DNA of 64,000 nt from Prevotella sp. UBA2809 (GTDB lineage: Bacteria > Bacteroidota > Bacteroidia > Bacteroidales > Bacteroidaceae). Of the stretch, positions 53,137 through 62,065 are shown piece by piece; position 1 is the stretch's first letter; every line of letters begins with the position of its first letter. The notes under the pieces were generated by a model. The model ran no database searches. It had not been told where the DNA came from and worked only from the letters and a program-made list of their open reading frames with translations. The stretch is from NCBI GenBank assembly GCA_002351725.1, contig DEHD01000025.1, forward strand, positions 2,353-66,352, in the 5' to 3' direction. Made by a program: the position numbers and the translations under genes.

Positions 53137-53537
53137 TGGTGGAGCTGGAGGGAGTCGAACCCTCGTCCGCACAAGGAAACCATACGCTTTCTACACGCTT
53201 ATCTTGGCCTTCATTTTCGAGCTACGGCAAGACCCAAGCCACCAACCGCAACCTTATCTCCTAAAACTTCATCCGTGCATCGGAGCCTACATGGACTATT
53301 TCCGATTTAACCTGCGCCGCTTGATCTTTGGATTCGGAACAACATCCTCGGAGCGACGTCTCGTTCCTCTACCTTGTAAAGGAATAAAGCCAGTAATCTA
53401 CTATACTTCGATTAGGCAGCGAGAGCATACTCATTGTTGCCAATTATAATTTCCTTGACTCAGATTATGGAGGGAACCAAAGAAGCCTCCGCGTGCTTAC
53501 GTACCATTTCATCTCGCCGTCAAATCCAGTCAACCCC
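53137..53537 (-). ncRNA. ssrA: Transfer-messenger RNA (tmRNA)
   Basis: tmRNA rescues stalled ribosomes and tags the unfinished protein. The 3' end (minus strand, base 53137) has a T-arm GGTTCGACTCC-type segment and ends CCAGCTCCACCA. The 5' end at 53537 begins GGGGTTG, which pairs with CAGCTCC of the acceptor stem over seven positions. The tag reading frame is at 53412-53441 and reads GNNEYALAA followed by TAA. The length, about 400 nt, is normal. Short ORFs crossing it are not genes. Confidence 0.95.
53412..53441 (-). other. tmRNA proteolysis-tag reading frame
   Basis: Ten codons from GGC (53439-53441) to TAA (53412-53414) encode GNNEYALAA, close to the known Bacteroidota tags that end in NYALAA. 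With the alanine from the tRNA-like part, the full tag is AGNNEYALAA. Confidence 0.9.
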
Positions 53538-53584
53538 AAGACGTAAATGTCGTAAATCGAACTGCTCACCAGCAAATTCGGTTG

Positions 53585-53615
53585 CAAAGATAGCACTTTT
53601 TCGGATATAAACAAC
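53585..53615 (-). promoter_or_regulatory. Promoter of ssrA
   Basis: TATCTTTG on the minus strand (53585-53592) with GTTG about 19 bp upstream. It lies about 50 bases before the mature tmRNA 5' end, leaving a leader for processing. Confidence 0.6.
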
Positions 53616-53635
53616 ATTTTTACCCAAAATTTTAG

Positions 53636-53643
53636 TATTTTTG
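53636..53643 (+). promoter_or_regulatory. -7 box of the capsule locus
   Basis: TATTTTTG at 53636-53643 is 48 bases before the wza-like start. No TTTG is found at the right distance, so support is weak. Confidence 0.35.
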
Positions 53644-53690
53644 CCCCCGAATTCTATAATAATAAGGTGTAAATAGCGTTTTTAGATATA

Positions 53691-54473
53691 ATGAAGAATC
53701 GTTTATTTATAGCAATATGCACGGCGCTGGTGATGGCAAGCTGCACTACACCACGCAACTTTAACTATCTGCGAGATCTACAGAACGGTCAACAGATGGA
53801 TATTACCATCGACGGCACCATCCGCCTACAGCCTAACGACCAGTTAACAGTTGTTGTTAAGAGCAAGGATCCGCTGATGGGTAATTTGTTCAACAAAACT
53901 CTCACCACCCAGATCACCCAAGGAAGCGTGATGGGCAACTCGTATATCTCTCCCTACACCGTAAGTAAACAAGGAACAATCGATTTCCCCGTCATCGGCG
54001 AAATACACGTTGGCGGTATGACACGCCAGGAGGTTGAGACCACCATCAAGCAAGAGTTGCAGAAAGAGCAGCTAAAGGACGCCAACGTAACAGTAGAACT
54101 TCAGAATTTGACATATACAGTTACAGGCGAAGTAAACACACCCGGCGTTTATAAAATCGAAAAAGACAAACTAACATTGTTTGAGGCATTAGGACAAGCC
54201 CACGACTTAGGCGTATATGGAAAGCGCGATTCTATCATGGTGATAAGAACAGAAAACAACAAGCGCACGACATACGTTGTGAGCCTCAACTCCAGTAAAG
54301 ACTTGTTCAACTCTGAGGCATATTATATCCATCAAAACGATATCATCTACGTAAAGCCAAACGACGTGAAAGCTCGTCAGTCGACTGCAAACGGCAACGA
54401 AACCCGAAGCATTTCATTCTGGATGTCGATAGTATCAGTACTTACTACTGTTGCCATCCTTGTATTTAAATAA
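53691..54473 (+). CDS. Polysaccharide export lipoprotein, Wza-like
   Basis: The outer-membrane lipoprotein (signal ending LVMASC, lipid cysteine C18) has a polysaccharide biosynthesis/export domain (IRLQPNDQLTVVVKSKD, then VIGEIHVGGMTRQEVE) and an SLBB-type domain (VTGEVNTPGVYKIE). A C-terminal hydrophobic helix (SFWMSIVSVLTTVAILVFK) completes the Wza pattern. It forms the export channel for capsule polysaccharide. The gene opens the capsule locus and is 12 bases ahead of the Wzz-like gene. Confidence 0.92.
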   Translation: MKNRLFIAICTALVMASCTTPRNFNYLRDLQNGQQMDITIDGTIRLQPNDQLTVVVKSKDPLMGNLFNKTLTTQITQGSVMGNSYISPYTVSKQGTIDFPVIGEIHVGGMTRQEVETTIKQELQKEQLKDANVTVELQNLTYTVTGEVNTPGVYKIEKDKLTLFEALGQAHDLGVYGKRDSIMVIRTENNKRTTYVVSLNSSKDLFNSEAYYIHQNDIIYVKPNDVKARQSTANGNETRSISFWMSIVSVLTTVAILVFK

Positions 54474-54485
54474 GAATCAACAAAT

Positions 54486-56054
54486 ATGGACCTACAACAA
54501 TATATTAACGAGTGCAAGAAACATTGGCGATGGTTTGCAGCCACGCTTACCACTGCCCTAATAGCAGCTATTCTGTTTCTGCTGATGTTCGCCCCACGAT
54601 ATGAACGTAGCGCCACTGTACTTATCAAAGACGAGAACGGTGGTGGCGGCTTGTTATCGTCGATGGCAGCCAACATGGGTACGCTTGCCGGTCTGGCAGG
54701 CATAAACATCGCATCGAATGTAAGTAACGAGATAGAAATCATGTCATCGCCAGCACTTTTGATGGATGTAATTAATCGCTTAGGTCTTGACACACGCTAT
54801 TCCACTTACGAAGGGTTAATGAAACACGATCTGTGGGAGGAAACACTACCTGTAAAACTCACCTTCCCCAAGCTTACAGATAAAGACGGAGCCTACCTGA
54901 AGATGGATTTGCGACAGGACGGCACCTTTACGCTCTACAAGATGCGCAAGAACAAGGATAAATTGAGCGGCGAGGTTGAAGGCAAGGTAAACACCGTATG
55001 CCAAACGCCTATGGGTCCAATAAGCGTTATTGCCACAAAATACTTTAAGCAGGTGATGGATGAGAAAGGCGATATGACAATCCGCATCACCAAAGAAAAG
55101 AAATACGACCAGGTAGAGCGTTGCATGGAGCAGTTGGATATCGACCTGACCGACGATCAGACCAGCATCATCCACATAGGCTATCGCGACCAGATAGCCG
55201 AGCGCGCCGAACTGATTATCAGTACACTGATAAACGTGTATCAGGAGGCATGGATGAACGACAAGAAGAATGCTGCCGACATCTCTACACAGTTTATCAA
55301 CGAACGCATCAAGGACATTGAGCAGGAGTTGAGCGGACTGGACAAGGATATAGCCCAGTTCAGAGGTAGCAACCTGATGCCCGATTACGAGGAGGCTGCC
55401 AAGATGTTTATGACTAATGCCAGCCTGACCTACGAACAGCAGGTAAAAGTAAACAACCAGTTGTATATGATGGAGCAGATGCGCAATCAGGTAAACTACA
55501 CCGAAGGAACAAACCAGGTATTGCCAGCCAACCTGCTACCCGACAACGAGAATGTAGCCAAACAGATTAACGAATATAACAAGCTGCAATTGCAACGCAA
55601 CCAGATGGCCGAGAACAGTAGCGATAACAACCCACTGGTAAAGGATTTGGATGTACAGCTTGGCAGCATGCGCAAGGCTATTGTAAACTCGTTGGATCAT
55701 GGTGTGGCCCAGTTACGTGCAAGTCAGAAGGCAGTGAATCGTGAAGATCAGAAACTGAAACAGCAGATATCAGCAGCCCCATCGGCAGTTACCAAAGTGC
55801 TGCCAGCCGAGCGCCAGCATAAAATCATCGAGGCCCTTTACATCTACCTCTTAGAGAAGCGCGAGGAGAACAGTCTTACCCAGGTGTACAACTCGCAGAA
55901 TCTGCGCATCGTATCTCCCCCTATGGGACAACTTAAGCCTATATTCCCCAAGAAAGGCACGAGCCTGCTCATTGCCCTATTCCTCGGCCTGGCTATTCCT
56001 GCCATCTATTTCTATCTGAAGCTAAATGTCAGGAGCATATTAAAAGAGACATAA
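54486..56054 (+). CDS. Wzz/Wzc-type polysaccharide co-polymerase without kinase domain
   Basis: The 522-residue inner-membrane protein has one N-terminal transmembrane segment (TLTTALIAAILFLLMFAP), a periplasmic Wzz domain with a long coiled-coil region, and a second membrane segment near the C-terminus (LLIALFLGLAIPAIYFYL). It sets polysaccharide chain length. It ends after the second membrane helix, so the cytoplasmic tyrosine kinase found in Wzc is absent and not encoded nearby. It is nine bases ahead of the EpsG gene. Confidence 0.88.
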   Translation: MDLQQYINECKKHWRWFAATLTTALIAAILFLLMFAPRYERSATVLIKDENGGGGLLSSMAANMGTLAGLAGINIASNVSNEIEIMSSPALLMDVINRLGLDTRYSTYEGLMKHDLWEETLPVKLTFPKLTDKDGAYLKMDLRQDGTFTLYKMRKNKDKLSGEVEGKVNTVCQTPMGPISVIATKYFKQVMDEKGDMTIRITKEKKYDQVERCMEQLDIDLTDDQTSIIHIGYRDQIAERAELIISTLINVYQEAWMNDKKNAADISTQFINERIKDIEQELSGLDKDIAQFRGSNLMPDYEEAAKMFMTNASLTYEQQVKVNNQLYMMEQMRNQVNYTEGTNQVLPANLLPDNENVAKQINEYNKLQLQRNQMAENSSDNNPLVKDLDVQLGSMRKAIVNSLDHGVAQLRASQKAVNREDQKLKQQISAAPSAVTKVLPAERQHKIIEALYIYLLEKREENSLTQVYNSQNLRIVSPPMGQLKPIFPKKGTSLLIALFLGLAIPAIYFYLKLNVRSILKET

Positions 56055-56067
56055 AAGCAAGGAAGTG

Positions 56068-57183
56068 ATGGTGTTAGTTTTTCTTTATTTTGCCCTGTTT
56101 CTTATAGTACACTTAGTGGCAAAGCAGTTTAAAACCGTTGGAGCAGCCCGCCTGTTCCAATTGGTGGCATGCTTTATTCTACTATTTGGCTTCTTTGGAT
56201 TCAGAGATATCACCGTGTTAAACGACACACCTCACTATTATGGTTTCTATTATGAGAAGACCAAAATATTAAGTTATCAGAACGAATCGGTTTTCACATA
56301 TCATCTACTCGACAAATTTGAATATGGATTTCAGATATTAATCCATTTTCTTATAAAGTACATCTCTAAAGAACCGTATACCATCATTATACTATCGTCC
56401 TTTGTTTTTTCTATTGGTAACATACTTTTTATATCTAAACATACGAAACAGATTGCGTTAGCATGTTTTATGATGATTGTCTCTGGAGTATGGTTCGATC
56501 AGTATAGTATGATTCGCCAAGCCTTTGCTATCATGTTCTTCTATAGAGCATATCCATACCTTAAAGCCAAGAAATATAAGCCATACACTCTTTTGATTAT
56601 TATTGCCTCTTTATTTCACATTTCTGCCCTTATATTACTTATTCTTCCCATACTTCAACAAATCCATATCTGTCCACGTAATACGATCATAGTGCTTATT
56701 ACAGCAGCTATCATTGCACTATCCATTCATATCATCCTTTCACTGATAGGATTGTCAGACACCTTCTATTTCAAAATGAGTATGAAACGTACTGCTCTAC
56801 CAATAGCTGCCATATTCGACGGACTACTGATGACATTGCTTTTTGTTGCTTATACATGGTTCAGAAGAAAAGAGCTCTTGCACACAGATGCTTCAACAGA
56901 GTATTGGATATATATATTGGGGCTTTGCATCTGTATCGTTGCATTAGCGTTCCTGCCATTTTACAGGCTCAACGCTTATCTGTGGCCATTTGCATACATT
57001 TTCCTATTTCAATCATTAGAACAACATAAAAGTGTGTTTGGCACTCTCATGATTCTCTTGCTGATAAGAATATCAGTAGTATTCACCTTCAAAAACGAAT
57101 GGAATCATGTCATTCCATATTCTTTTTTCAATTTTAATGATAGAGTTCATCACTACATTCTGTATCTACAAAAAGAGCAATAA
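56068..57183 (+). CDS. EpsG-family polymerase (Wzy-type)
   Basis: The protein has about ten hydrophobic segments and the EpsG hallmarks RDITVLNDTPHYYGFYYEK and DQYSMIRQAFAIMFFYRAYPYLK. EpsG proteins polymerise exopolysaccharide repeat units. The start is taken as ATG at 56068; a GTG immediately upstream is also possible. It ends three bases before the GT6 gene. Confidence 0.82.
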   Translation: MVLVFLYFALFLIVHLVAKQFKTVGAARLFQLVACFILLFGFFGFRDITVLNDTPHYYGFYYEKTKILSYQNESVFTYHLLDKFEYGFQILIHFLIKYISKEPYTIIILSSFVFSIGNILFISKHTKQIALACFMMIVSGVWFDQYSMIRQAFAIMFFYRAYPYLKAKKYKPYTLLIIIASLFHISALILLILPILQQIHICPRNTIIVLITAAIIALSIHIILSLIGLSDTFYFKMSMKRTALPIAAIFDGLLMTLLFVAYTWFRRKELLHTDASTEYWIYILGLCICIVALAFLPFYRLNAYLWPFAYIFLFQSLEQHKSVFGTLMILLLIRISVVFTFKNEWNHVIPYSFFNFNDRVHHYILYLQKEQ

Positions 57184-57186
57184 CAT

Positions 57187-57975
57187 ATGAAAATAGCTAT
57201 TCTATATATTTGTACAGGAAAATACTCACGCTTCTTCTCTGCATTCTATGTATCAGCAAAACAACATCTGTTACAAGGCCTTGCTGATATACACTATTTT
57301 GTCTTCACTGACGACGAGAAGATAAAGGACAGTTGTGATGTACATATCATCAGACGCGAATGCCAGGGTTTTCCTTATGACACTCTCTATCGATTTGAGA
57401 TGTTTAACAGCATTAAGGATCAGCTCAATTCATTCGATTACATCTACTTTATCAATAGCAATGCTGAGCTCATAGCAGATGTGGGCGATGAGATCCTGCC
57501 TGATTCTACTGGCATAACCGCTATCAGATGGCCCAAGCAAAAGCCTTGTAGCATATCATTTTTCTATCCATACGAGCGAAATAAAAGATCAACAGCATAT
57601 ATGCCCCCACTCGACGGACCATATACATACTATATGGGAGGTTTCTATGGCGGCACACAGACAGCCTTCCTCAACATGTCGGAACTGCTTGCAAAAGCCA
57701 TACGTACCGACGTCCAGAATGGGATAATAGCCTGCAGAAATGACGAATCGTATCTGAACAAGTATCTCCATTTGCACAAATGCAAGGAGCTACCCAAGGG
57801 TTACTGCTGCCCCGAAGAATGGATAAGCACTCCATCCCATTCACGAATCATATTCAGAAACAAGGTAACATTAGACATGTATTTCAATAAAGGACGCGAT
57901 AATTCTCTATCAGGGAAAGCCCAAAAGGCTATTGCAGTCATTTGGAATGCTATCAGGTGGTATATTCATGTTTGA
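57187..57975 (+). CDS. Glycosyltransferase family 6 (ABO-like)
   Basis: GT6 enzymes add alpha-1,3-linked Gal or GalNAc to a fucosylated acceptor; the human ABO transferases belong here. Visible features are YYMGGFYGGTQTAF (residues 148-161), DESYLNKY with D186 and E187, and N90-S91-N92 in FINSNAEL where the animal enzymes have the metal-binding D-x-D. The NxN form is the known bacterial GT6 variant. The length of 262 residues is typical of a bacterial GT6 without a stem. It stands between the polymerase and flippase. Confidence 0.9.
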   Translation: MKIAILYICTGKYSRFFSAFYVSAKQHLLQGLADIHYFVFTDDEKIKDSCDVHIIRRECQGFPYDTLYRFEMFNSIKDQLNSFDYIYFINSNAELIADVGDEILPDSTGITAIRWPKQKPCSISFFYPYERNKRSTAYMPPLDGPYTYYMGGFYGGTQTAFLNMSELLAKAIRTDVQNGIIACRNDESYLNKYLHLHKCKELPKGYCCPEEWISTPSHSRIIFRNKVTLDMYFNKGRDNSLSGKAQKAIAVIWNAIRWYIHV

Positions 57976-57978
57976 TAT

Positions 57979-59277
57979 ATGAGCAACGAAACAATGCATC
58001 AGTCGATAACAGGAACCTTCTGGAGTATGATAGAACGGTTTGCGAAGATGGGCATACAGATTTTGTGTACGTTCATCATTGCACAGTTTGTTGTTCCTGC
58101 AGATTTCGGTTTAGTCAGCATGATGAGCATATTCCTTGCCTTCTCTACCATACTGATTGATAGTGGATTCTCACAAGCACTCATACATGAACAAAAGGTA
58201 ACACGACAGGACGAAAGTTCCATCTTCTGGTTTAATATTCTGCTTGGCTCGGTTGTGTACGCTATCTTTTGGATCGTCGCACCATTCATTGCCGTTTTTT
58301 TTGAAGAGCATCAGCTTACCATCCTCATCAGGATTGCATTTCTGGCATTGATATTCCAGTCGCTTATTGTTGTACAACAAGGGCTTCTTTTCAAAGAAGT
58401 AAACTTCAAGGTTGTCTCGAAGATATCATTCTGGGCAGTTCTGCTTTCAGGAATAGCAGGTATCATTGTAAGCTACATCCGCCATGATGTCTGGGGACTG
58501 ATTGTGCAGAACCTTTCATTTGCCATATTGCAGACACTATTCTTCTGGATATACAGTTCGTGGAGACCTCAGCTCTATTTCTCCGCACAATGCATCAGGA
58601 AATATCTGAAGTTCTCGATGAACCTGTTAGGAAGCAATTTGCTGGCTGCAATTACAGACAACCTTGCCAACCTATTTGTTGGTAAGGCTTATAGTTCTAC
58701 GGTGCTTGGTCATTATACCATGGCCAATAAAATACCCTATCTCACATCAGGCACCATCTGCTATGGAATCAAACGCGTAAGCTATTCCATGATGTCAACA
58801 TTCCAAGATGACAAAGAAAAACTAAGTAGCTACAGTCAACGTGTGGTAGGAACAGCATTCTGGATTATAGCACCGATTATGATACTCCTATATATTCTAT
58901 CCGAAGAATTCATAGGATTGCTTTTCCCAGAGGATTGGGCACCTGCAGCCATATATCTCAGATATTTCTGTATTATCGGCTTCGTTTTTTGTTTCTCAGA
59001 TATCAATCAGGATGTCCTGCTGGTGAAAGGAAGAACCGACATACTTTTCAAGCTCGACATCATCAGAAGAACGATACTTATTGTGATTCTATTAGTCGGT
59101 ATACAATATGATGTTGAGATACTACTGCAACTACTTGTTGGTTATAACATTCTCAATAGCCTTACAGTGAGCTACATTGCTGGCAGCCTTATCAAATGCA
59201 ACCTATTCAGACAGGCATATTATGTAGCTACCACACCGTTCTATTATTGGAATTTATATAGGAGAAGGAAGTCATGA
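57979..59277 (+). CDS. Wzx-type oligosaccharide flippase
   Basis: The 432-residue protein has about 12 hydrophobic segments and the MATE/Wzx start WSMIERFAKMGIQILCTFII, plus GFSQALIHEQKVTRQDESS typical of the LPS/capsule flippase family. It would flip undecaprenyl-linked repeat units across the inner membrane. Its stop overlaps the fucosyltransferase start by four bases. Confidence 0.9.
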   Translation: MSNETMHQSITGTFWSMIERFAKMGIQILCTFIIAQFVVPADFGLVSMMSIFLAFSTILIDSGFSQALIHEQKVTRQDESSIFWFNILLGSVVYAIFWIVAPFIAVFFEEHQLTILIRIAFLALIFQSLIVVQQGLLFKEVNFKVVSKISFWAVLLSGIAGIIVSYIRHDVWGLIVQNLSFAILQTLFFWIYSSWRPQLYFSAQCIRKYLKFSMNLLGSNLLAAITDNLANLFVGKAYSSTVLGHYTMANKIPYLTSGTICYGIKRVSYSMMSTFQDDKEKLSSYSQRVVGTAFWIIAPIMILLYILSEEFIGLLFPEDWAPAAIYLRYFCIIGFVFCFSDINQDVLLVKGRTDILFKLDIIRRTILIVILLVGIQYDVEILLQLLVGYNILNSLTVSYIAGSLIKCNLFRQAYYVATTPFYYWNLYRRRKS

Positions 59278-60155
59278 AGATAGTAAAAGTCATAGGAGGT
59301 CTGGGCAATCAGATGTTTCAATTTGCTCTTTACAAGGTGCTGCAACAACAGTTCCCAAACGAGCGGATTCTTATAGATCTGCACTGCTTCAATGGATACA
59401 AGAAACACTATGGTTTTGAAATCAGCAGAATATTCCATGCAGGATATGAGGAAGCGAAACTGCTGGAGATAGCACGATTAGCCTATCCCTACCCCAACTT
59501 TCAGACCTGGAGATTAGGCAGCCGACTGCTTCCCGTACGCAAAACCATGCTGAAAGAAAAAGCGAATCTAAGTATCGAGAAACATCTGTTTGACAATACA
59601 GGTGATAAGTACTATGACGGATATTGGCAGCACGAAGACTATTTCATCAATCAGCGGGAACTAATACTCAAAACGTTCAGATTCCCTGACTTTACGGATG
59701 AAAGGGATCTCAATCTGGCACAACAAGCAGCAAACTGCAATAGCGTGGCCATCCATGTGCGACGAGGCGACTATATTACCGATAAGCTCTTTAAGGGCAT
59801 CTGTACCATCGACTATTATACAGATGCCATACATGAAGTATATTCAAGAACGACGCCAGATTTATTCCTGATCTTCTCAAACGACATCTCATGGTGCAAG
59901 CAGAACCTATCAGCACATATCAAACAGCCTATTATCTATGTAGATTGGCATAAAGACTCTGAAAACTATAGAGACATGCAGCTGATGACTTACTGCCAAC
60001 ACCATATCATTGCCAACTCTTCCTTCTCGTGGTGGGGTGCCTGGCTACATCAAGGCAGTCAGCAAATCGTCGTCTGCCCGGAAAAATGGATGAATATCAA
60101 TCATCTGGTGTCGCCAGCTTCGCCGTCATGGATAAAAATCAGTTCAAATCCATGA
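59274..60155 (+). CDS. Alpha-1,2-fucosyltransferase (GT11)
   Basis: The protein starts MKIVKVIGGLGNQMFQFALY and has the GDP-fucose-binding motif HVRRGDY (H161 to Y167). FSWWGAWLHQ lies near the end. It has 293 residues. This family makes the H-antigen (Fuc-alpha-1,2-Gal), the acceptor for GT6 enzymes. The 3' end overlaps the convergent GT2 gene by 12 bases. Confidence 0.92.
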   Translation: MKIVKVIGGLGNQMFQFALYKVLQQQFPNERILIDLHCFNGYKKHYGFEISRIFHAGYEEAKLLEIARLAYPYPNFQTWRLGSRLLPVRKTMLKEKANLSIEKHLFDNTGDKYYDGYWQHEDYFINQRELILKTFRFPDFTDERDLNLAQQAANCNSVAIHVRRGDYITDKLFKGICTIDYYTDAIHEVYSRTTPDLFLIFSNDISWCKQNLSAHIKQPIIYVDWHKDSENYRDMQLMTYCQHHIIANSSFSWWGAWLHQGSQQIVVCPEKWMNINHLVSPASPSWIKISSNP

Positions 60156-60899
60156 TTTCCGGATGGCATGATATGCATACTTTACAAAATAGAAGAGAGA
60201 CAGATACAGATTCAGACTCTCTACACGACGATAAATGAACCACTGCCACCGCATGGTTACAAATTTATTTGAAGAGATAGAAGCTTTTCGCACTCTATAT
60301 AATGCATCCACATAACCTGTATTGACAGCCTCACCACCATGACGCAACAACGAAAGCCACAATGCATAGTCTTCATGTCCACAGGAAGGAAAGAAGCATT
60401 TACCAATCTTTTCCGCATCATAGATAGCTGTAAGACAGCCTATGACATTTCCTTCCAACAGTTTTCTATACCCCACTTTCATTGGCATCGAGAGCACGCG
60501 ATTATTCCGAATGCCTGTCTGACTGATTTTCTCAAAATCCGAAAAAACAAGAAAAGCTTCTGGATGCTTCGCAAAGCAATCTAATTGATGCTGCAATTTC
60601 GAAGGCAACCAAACATCATCACTATCCAGAAAGGAAATATAACGACCTTTTGACTTTTCTATGCCCATATTACGCGGCACAATAGGAGAACCTGAACATG
60701 CAGGCGTCCTGTATAAATGTATTCGATCATCAACTGAAGCAAATCTCTTCACTATTTCAGAAGATGAATCAGAGGAGCAATCGTCAACAACTATCAGCTC
60801 CCAGTTAGGAGATGTCTGATTAATCACTGAAGAAATAGAACTCTCCAGATAGTCAGCATTATTATAAACGGGCATGATAATTGATACCAATTGATTCAT
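60144..60899 (-). CDS. Glycosyltransferase family 2 (capsule), opposite strand
   Basis: The start at 60899 (MNQLVSIIMPVYNNADYLES) gives 251 residues of a GT-A fold, with IVVDDCSSDSS and the metal-binding SFLDSDDVWLPS. HEDYALWLSLLRHG is the likely catalytic region. It transfers an unknown sugar. It is the only capsule gene on the minus strand among its neighbours, and overlaps the GT11 end by 12 bases. Its -7 box TAATTTTG (minus, 60920-60927) supports the start; the sequence upstream is AT-rich. Confidence 0.88.
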   Translation of the reverse strand: MNQLVSIIMPVYNNADYLESSISSVINQTSPNWELIVVDDCSSDSSSEIVKRFASVDDRIHLYRTPACSGSPIVPRNMGIEKSKGRYISFLDSDDVWLPSKLQHQLDCFAKHPEAFLVFSDFEKISQTGIRNNRVLSMPMKVGYRKLLEGNVIGCLTAIYDAEKIGKCFFPSCGHEDYALWLSLLRHGGEAVNTGYVDALYRVRKASISSNKFVTMRWQWFIYRRVESLNLYLSLFYFVKYAYHAIRKSWI

Positions 60900-61034
60900 A
60901 TGCAGATATAAAACTGACGCAAAATTACACTTTTTTCCTGAGATAAGAACTATTTGAATTATTTTTTTTAGAATACATAATAAATAAATGGAGGTAACGT
61001 TATAATAAGTATAACAATAAACAAAGAATATTGG

Positions 61035-61661
61035 ATGGAGCAAAATTACTCGTATATATATGATGGAATGAACGCCTTTGAGAAAGAAGTCAAGCGATGG
61101 ATTGATTTCTTTTTCGCAGGTATATGTCTGATTGTATTCTCACCATTGTTTTTAGCTTGTTATATTGCTATCAAGCGCGACCACGATGGTCCTGTGATAT
61201 TTAAGCAAGAACGTATAGGCCGATTCGGGAGACCGTTTACTATTTATAAGTTTCGCAGCATGACAGTTAACGCCGAAGCCAAGGGACCGCAACTGTGTAG
61301 TGAGCACAAAGACAAGCGCCTTACAAAAACTGGAAAGTTCCTGCGCGAGCATCATCTCGACGAACTACCTCAGCTTTGGAATATTTTCATTGGCGACATG
61401 GCCTTTATCGGTCCACGTCCAGAACGCAAATTCTATATCGACCAGATTATCCAGCACGATCCACGTTACACATATCTTTATCAGATACGTCCAGGCATCA
61501 CATCAATGGCCACACTCTATAACGGCTACACCGATACGATGGAGAAAATGCTGAAACGATTAGAAATGGATCTTGACTATCTGAAGAATCGCTCATGGTG
61601 GCTCGATGGAAAGATTCTCTGTCTTACTTTCCTCAAAATTGCTTTTGGAAAAAAGTTCTAA
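61035..61661 (+). CDS. Initiating undecaprenyl-phosphate sugar phosphotransferase
   Basis: This bacterial sugar transferase starts the capsule repeat by moving a sugar phosphate onto undecaprenyl phosphate. It has 208 residues with one hydrophobic segment (FFFAGICLIVFSPLFLACYI) and the family motifs KQERIGRFGRPFTIYKFRSM and LDELPQLWNIFIGDMAFIGP. The gene is divergent from the GT2, and its 3' end overlaps the convergent lipoprotein gene by four bases. Confidence 0.93.
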   Translation: MEQNYSYIYDGMNAFEKEVKRWIDFFFAGICLIVFSPLFLACYIAIKRDHDGPVIFKQERIGRFGRPFTIYKFRSMTVNAEAKGPQLCSEHKDKRLTKTGKFLREHHLDELPQLWNIFIGDMAFIGPRPERKFYIDQIIQHDPRYTYLYQIRPGITSMATLYNGYTDTMEKMLKRLEMDLDYLKNRSWWLDGKILCLTFLKIAFGKKF

Positions 61662-62053
61662 TACTTTCTGAACTCCAAATGTGAGGCAGAATTATCAAGT
61701 ACCATCCTGCTACTGGTTAATTCTGAGATGTAAAATTCGGTTGTAGTATCGCTAATGCCATATGGTATTAGCAGATCAGCATTCTGGAGGGCGACATCGT
61801 CAGAGTCACGATCCACTCTGTAAGGATCCGATAGCTTTAGTTTTTCGCCTTCACGAGTGAAACTCATCACAATATCCTGATGCACTTTTTTCACATCACG
61901 CAGTTCCAGAATGTGTCCTTGAAAAGCCCATGTGATACCAGGTGAAGATGTCATCTGCCAAAAACCATCAAGATTTCCATTGTCAGAATCTTCTTTATCA
62001 CAACTGACTAGTAACATGGTTACACCGATTATTATATATAATAAACGCTTCAT
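61658..62053 (-). CDS. Hypothetical lipoprotein
   Basis: The signal IIIGVTMLLVSCDKED gives a lipid cysteine at C18. The 131-residue protein has GFWQMTSSPGITWAFQGHIL and strand-rich features that suggest a small lipocalin-like fold, but the family is not recognised. It lies between the sugar transferase and the wzi gene; with wzi upstream by 12 bases it may be cotranscribed. Confidence 0.75.
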   Translation of the reverse strand: MKRLLYIIIGVTMLLVSCDKEDSDNGNLDGFWQMTSSPGITWAFQGHILELRDVKKVHQDIVMSFTREGEKLKLSDPYRVDRDSDDVALQNADLLIPYGISDTTTEFYISELTSSRMVLDNSASHLEFRKY

Positions 62054-62065
62054 CTTTACGAACTG

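Noticed and set aside
53056..53310. Plus-strand ORF crossing the tmRNA region
   Set aside because: It is the antisense of the tmRNA tRNA-like 3' end; the GGAGTCGAACC pattern explains it.
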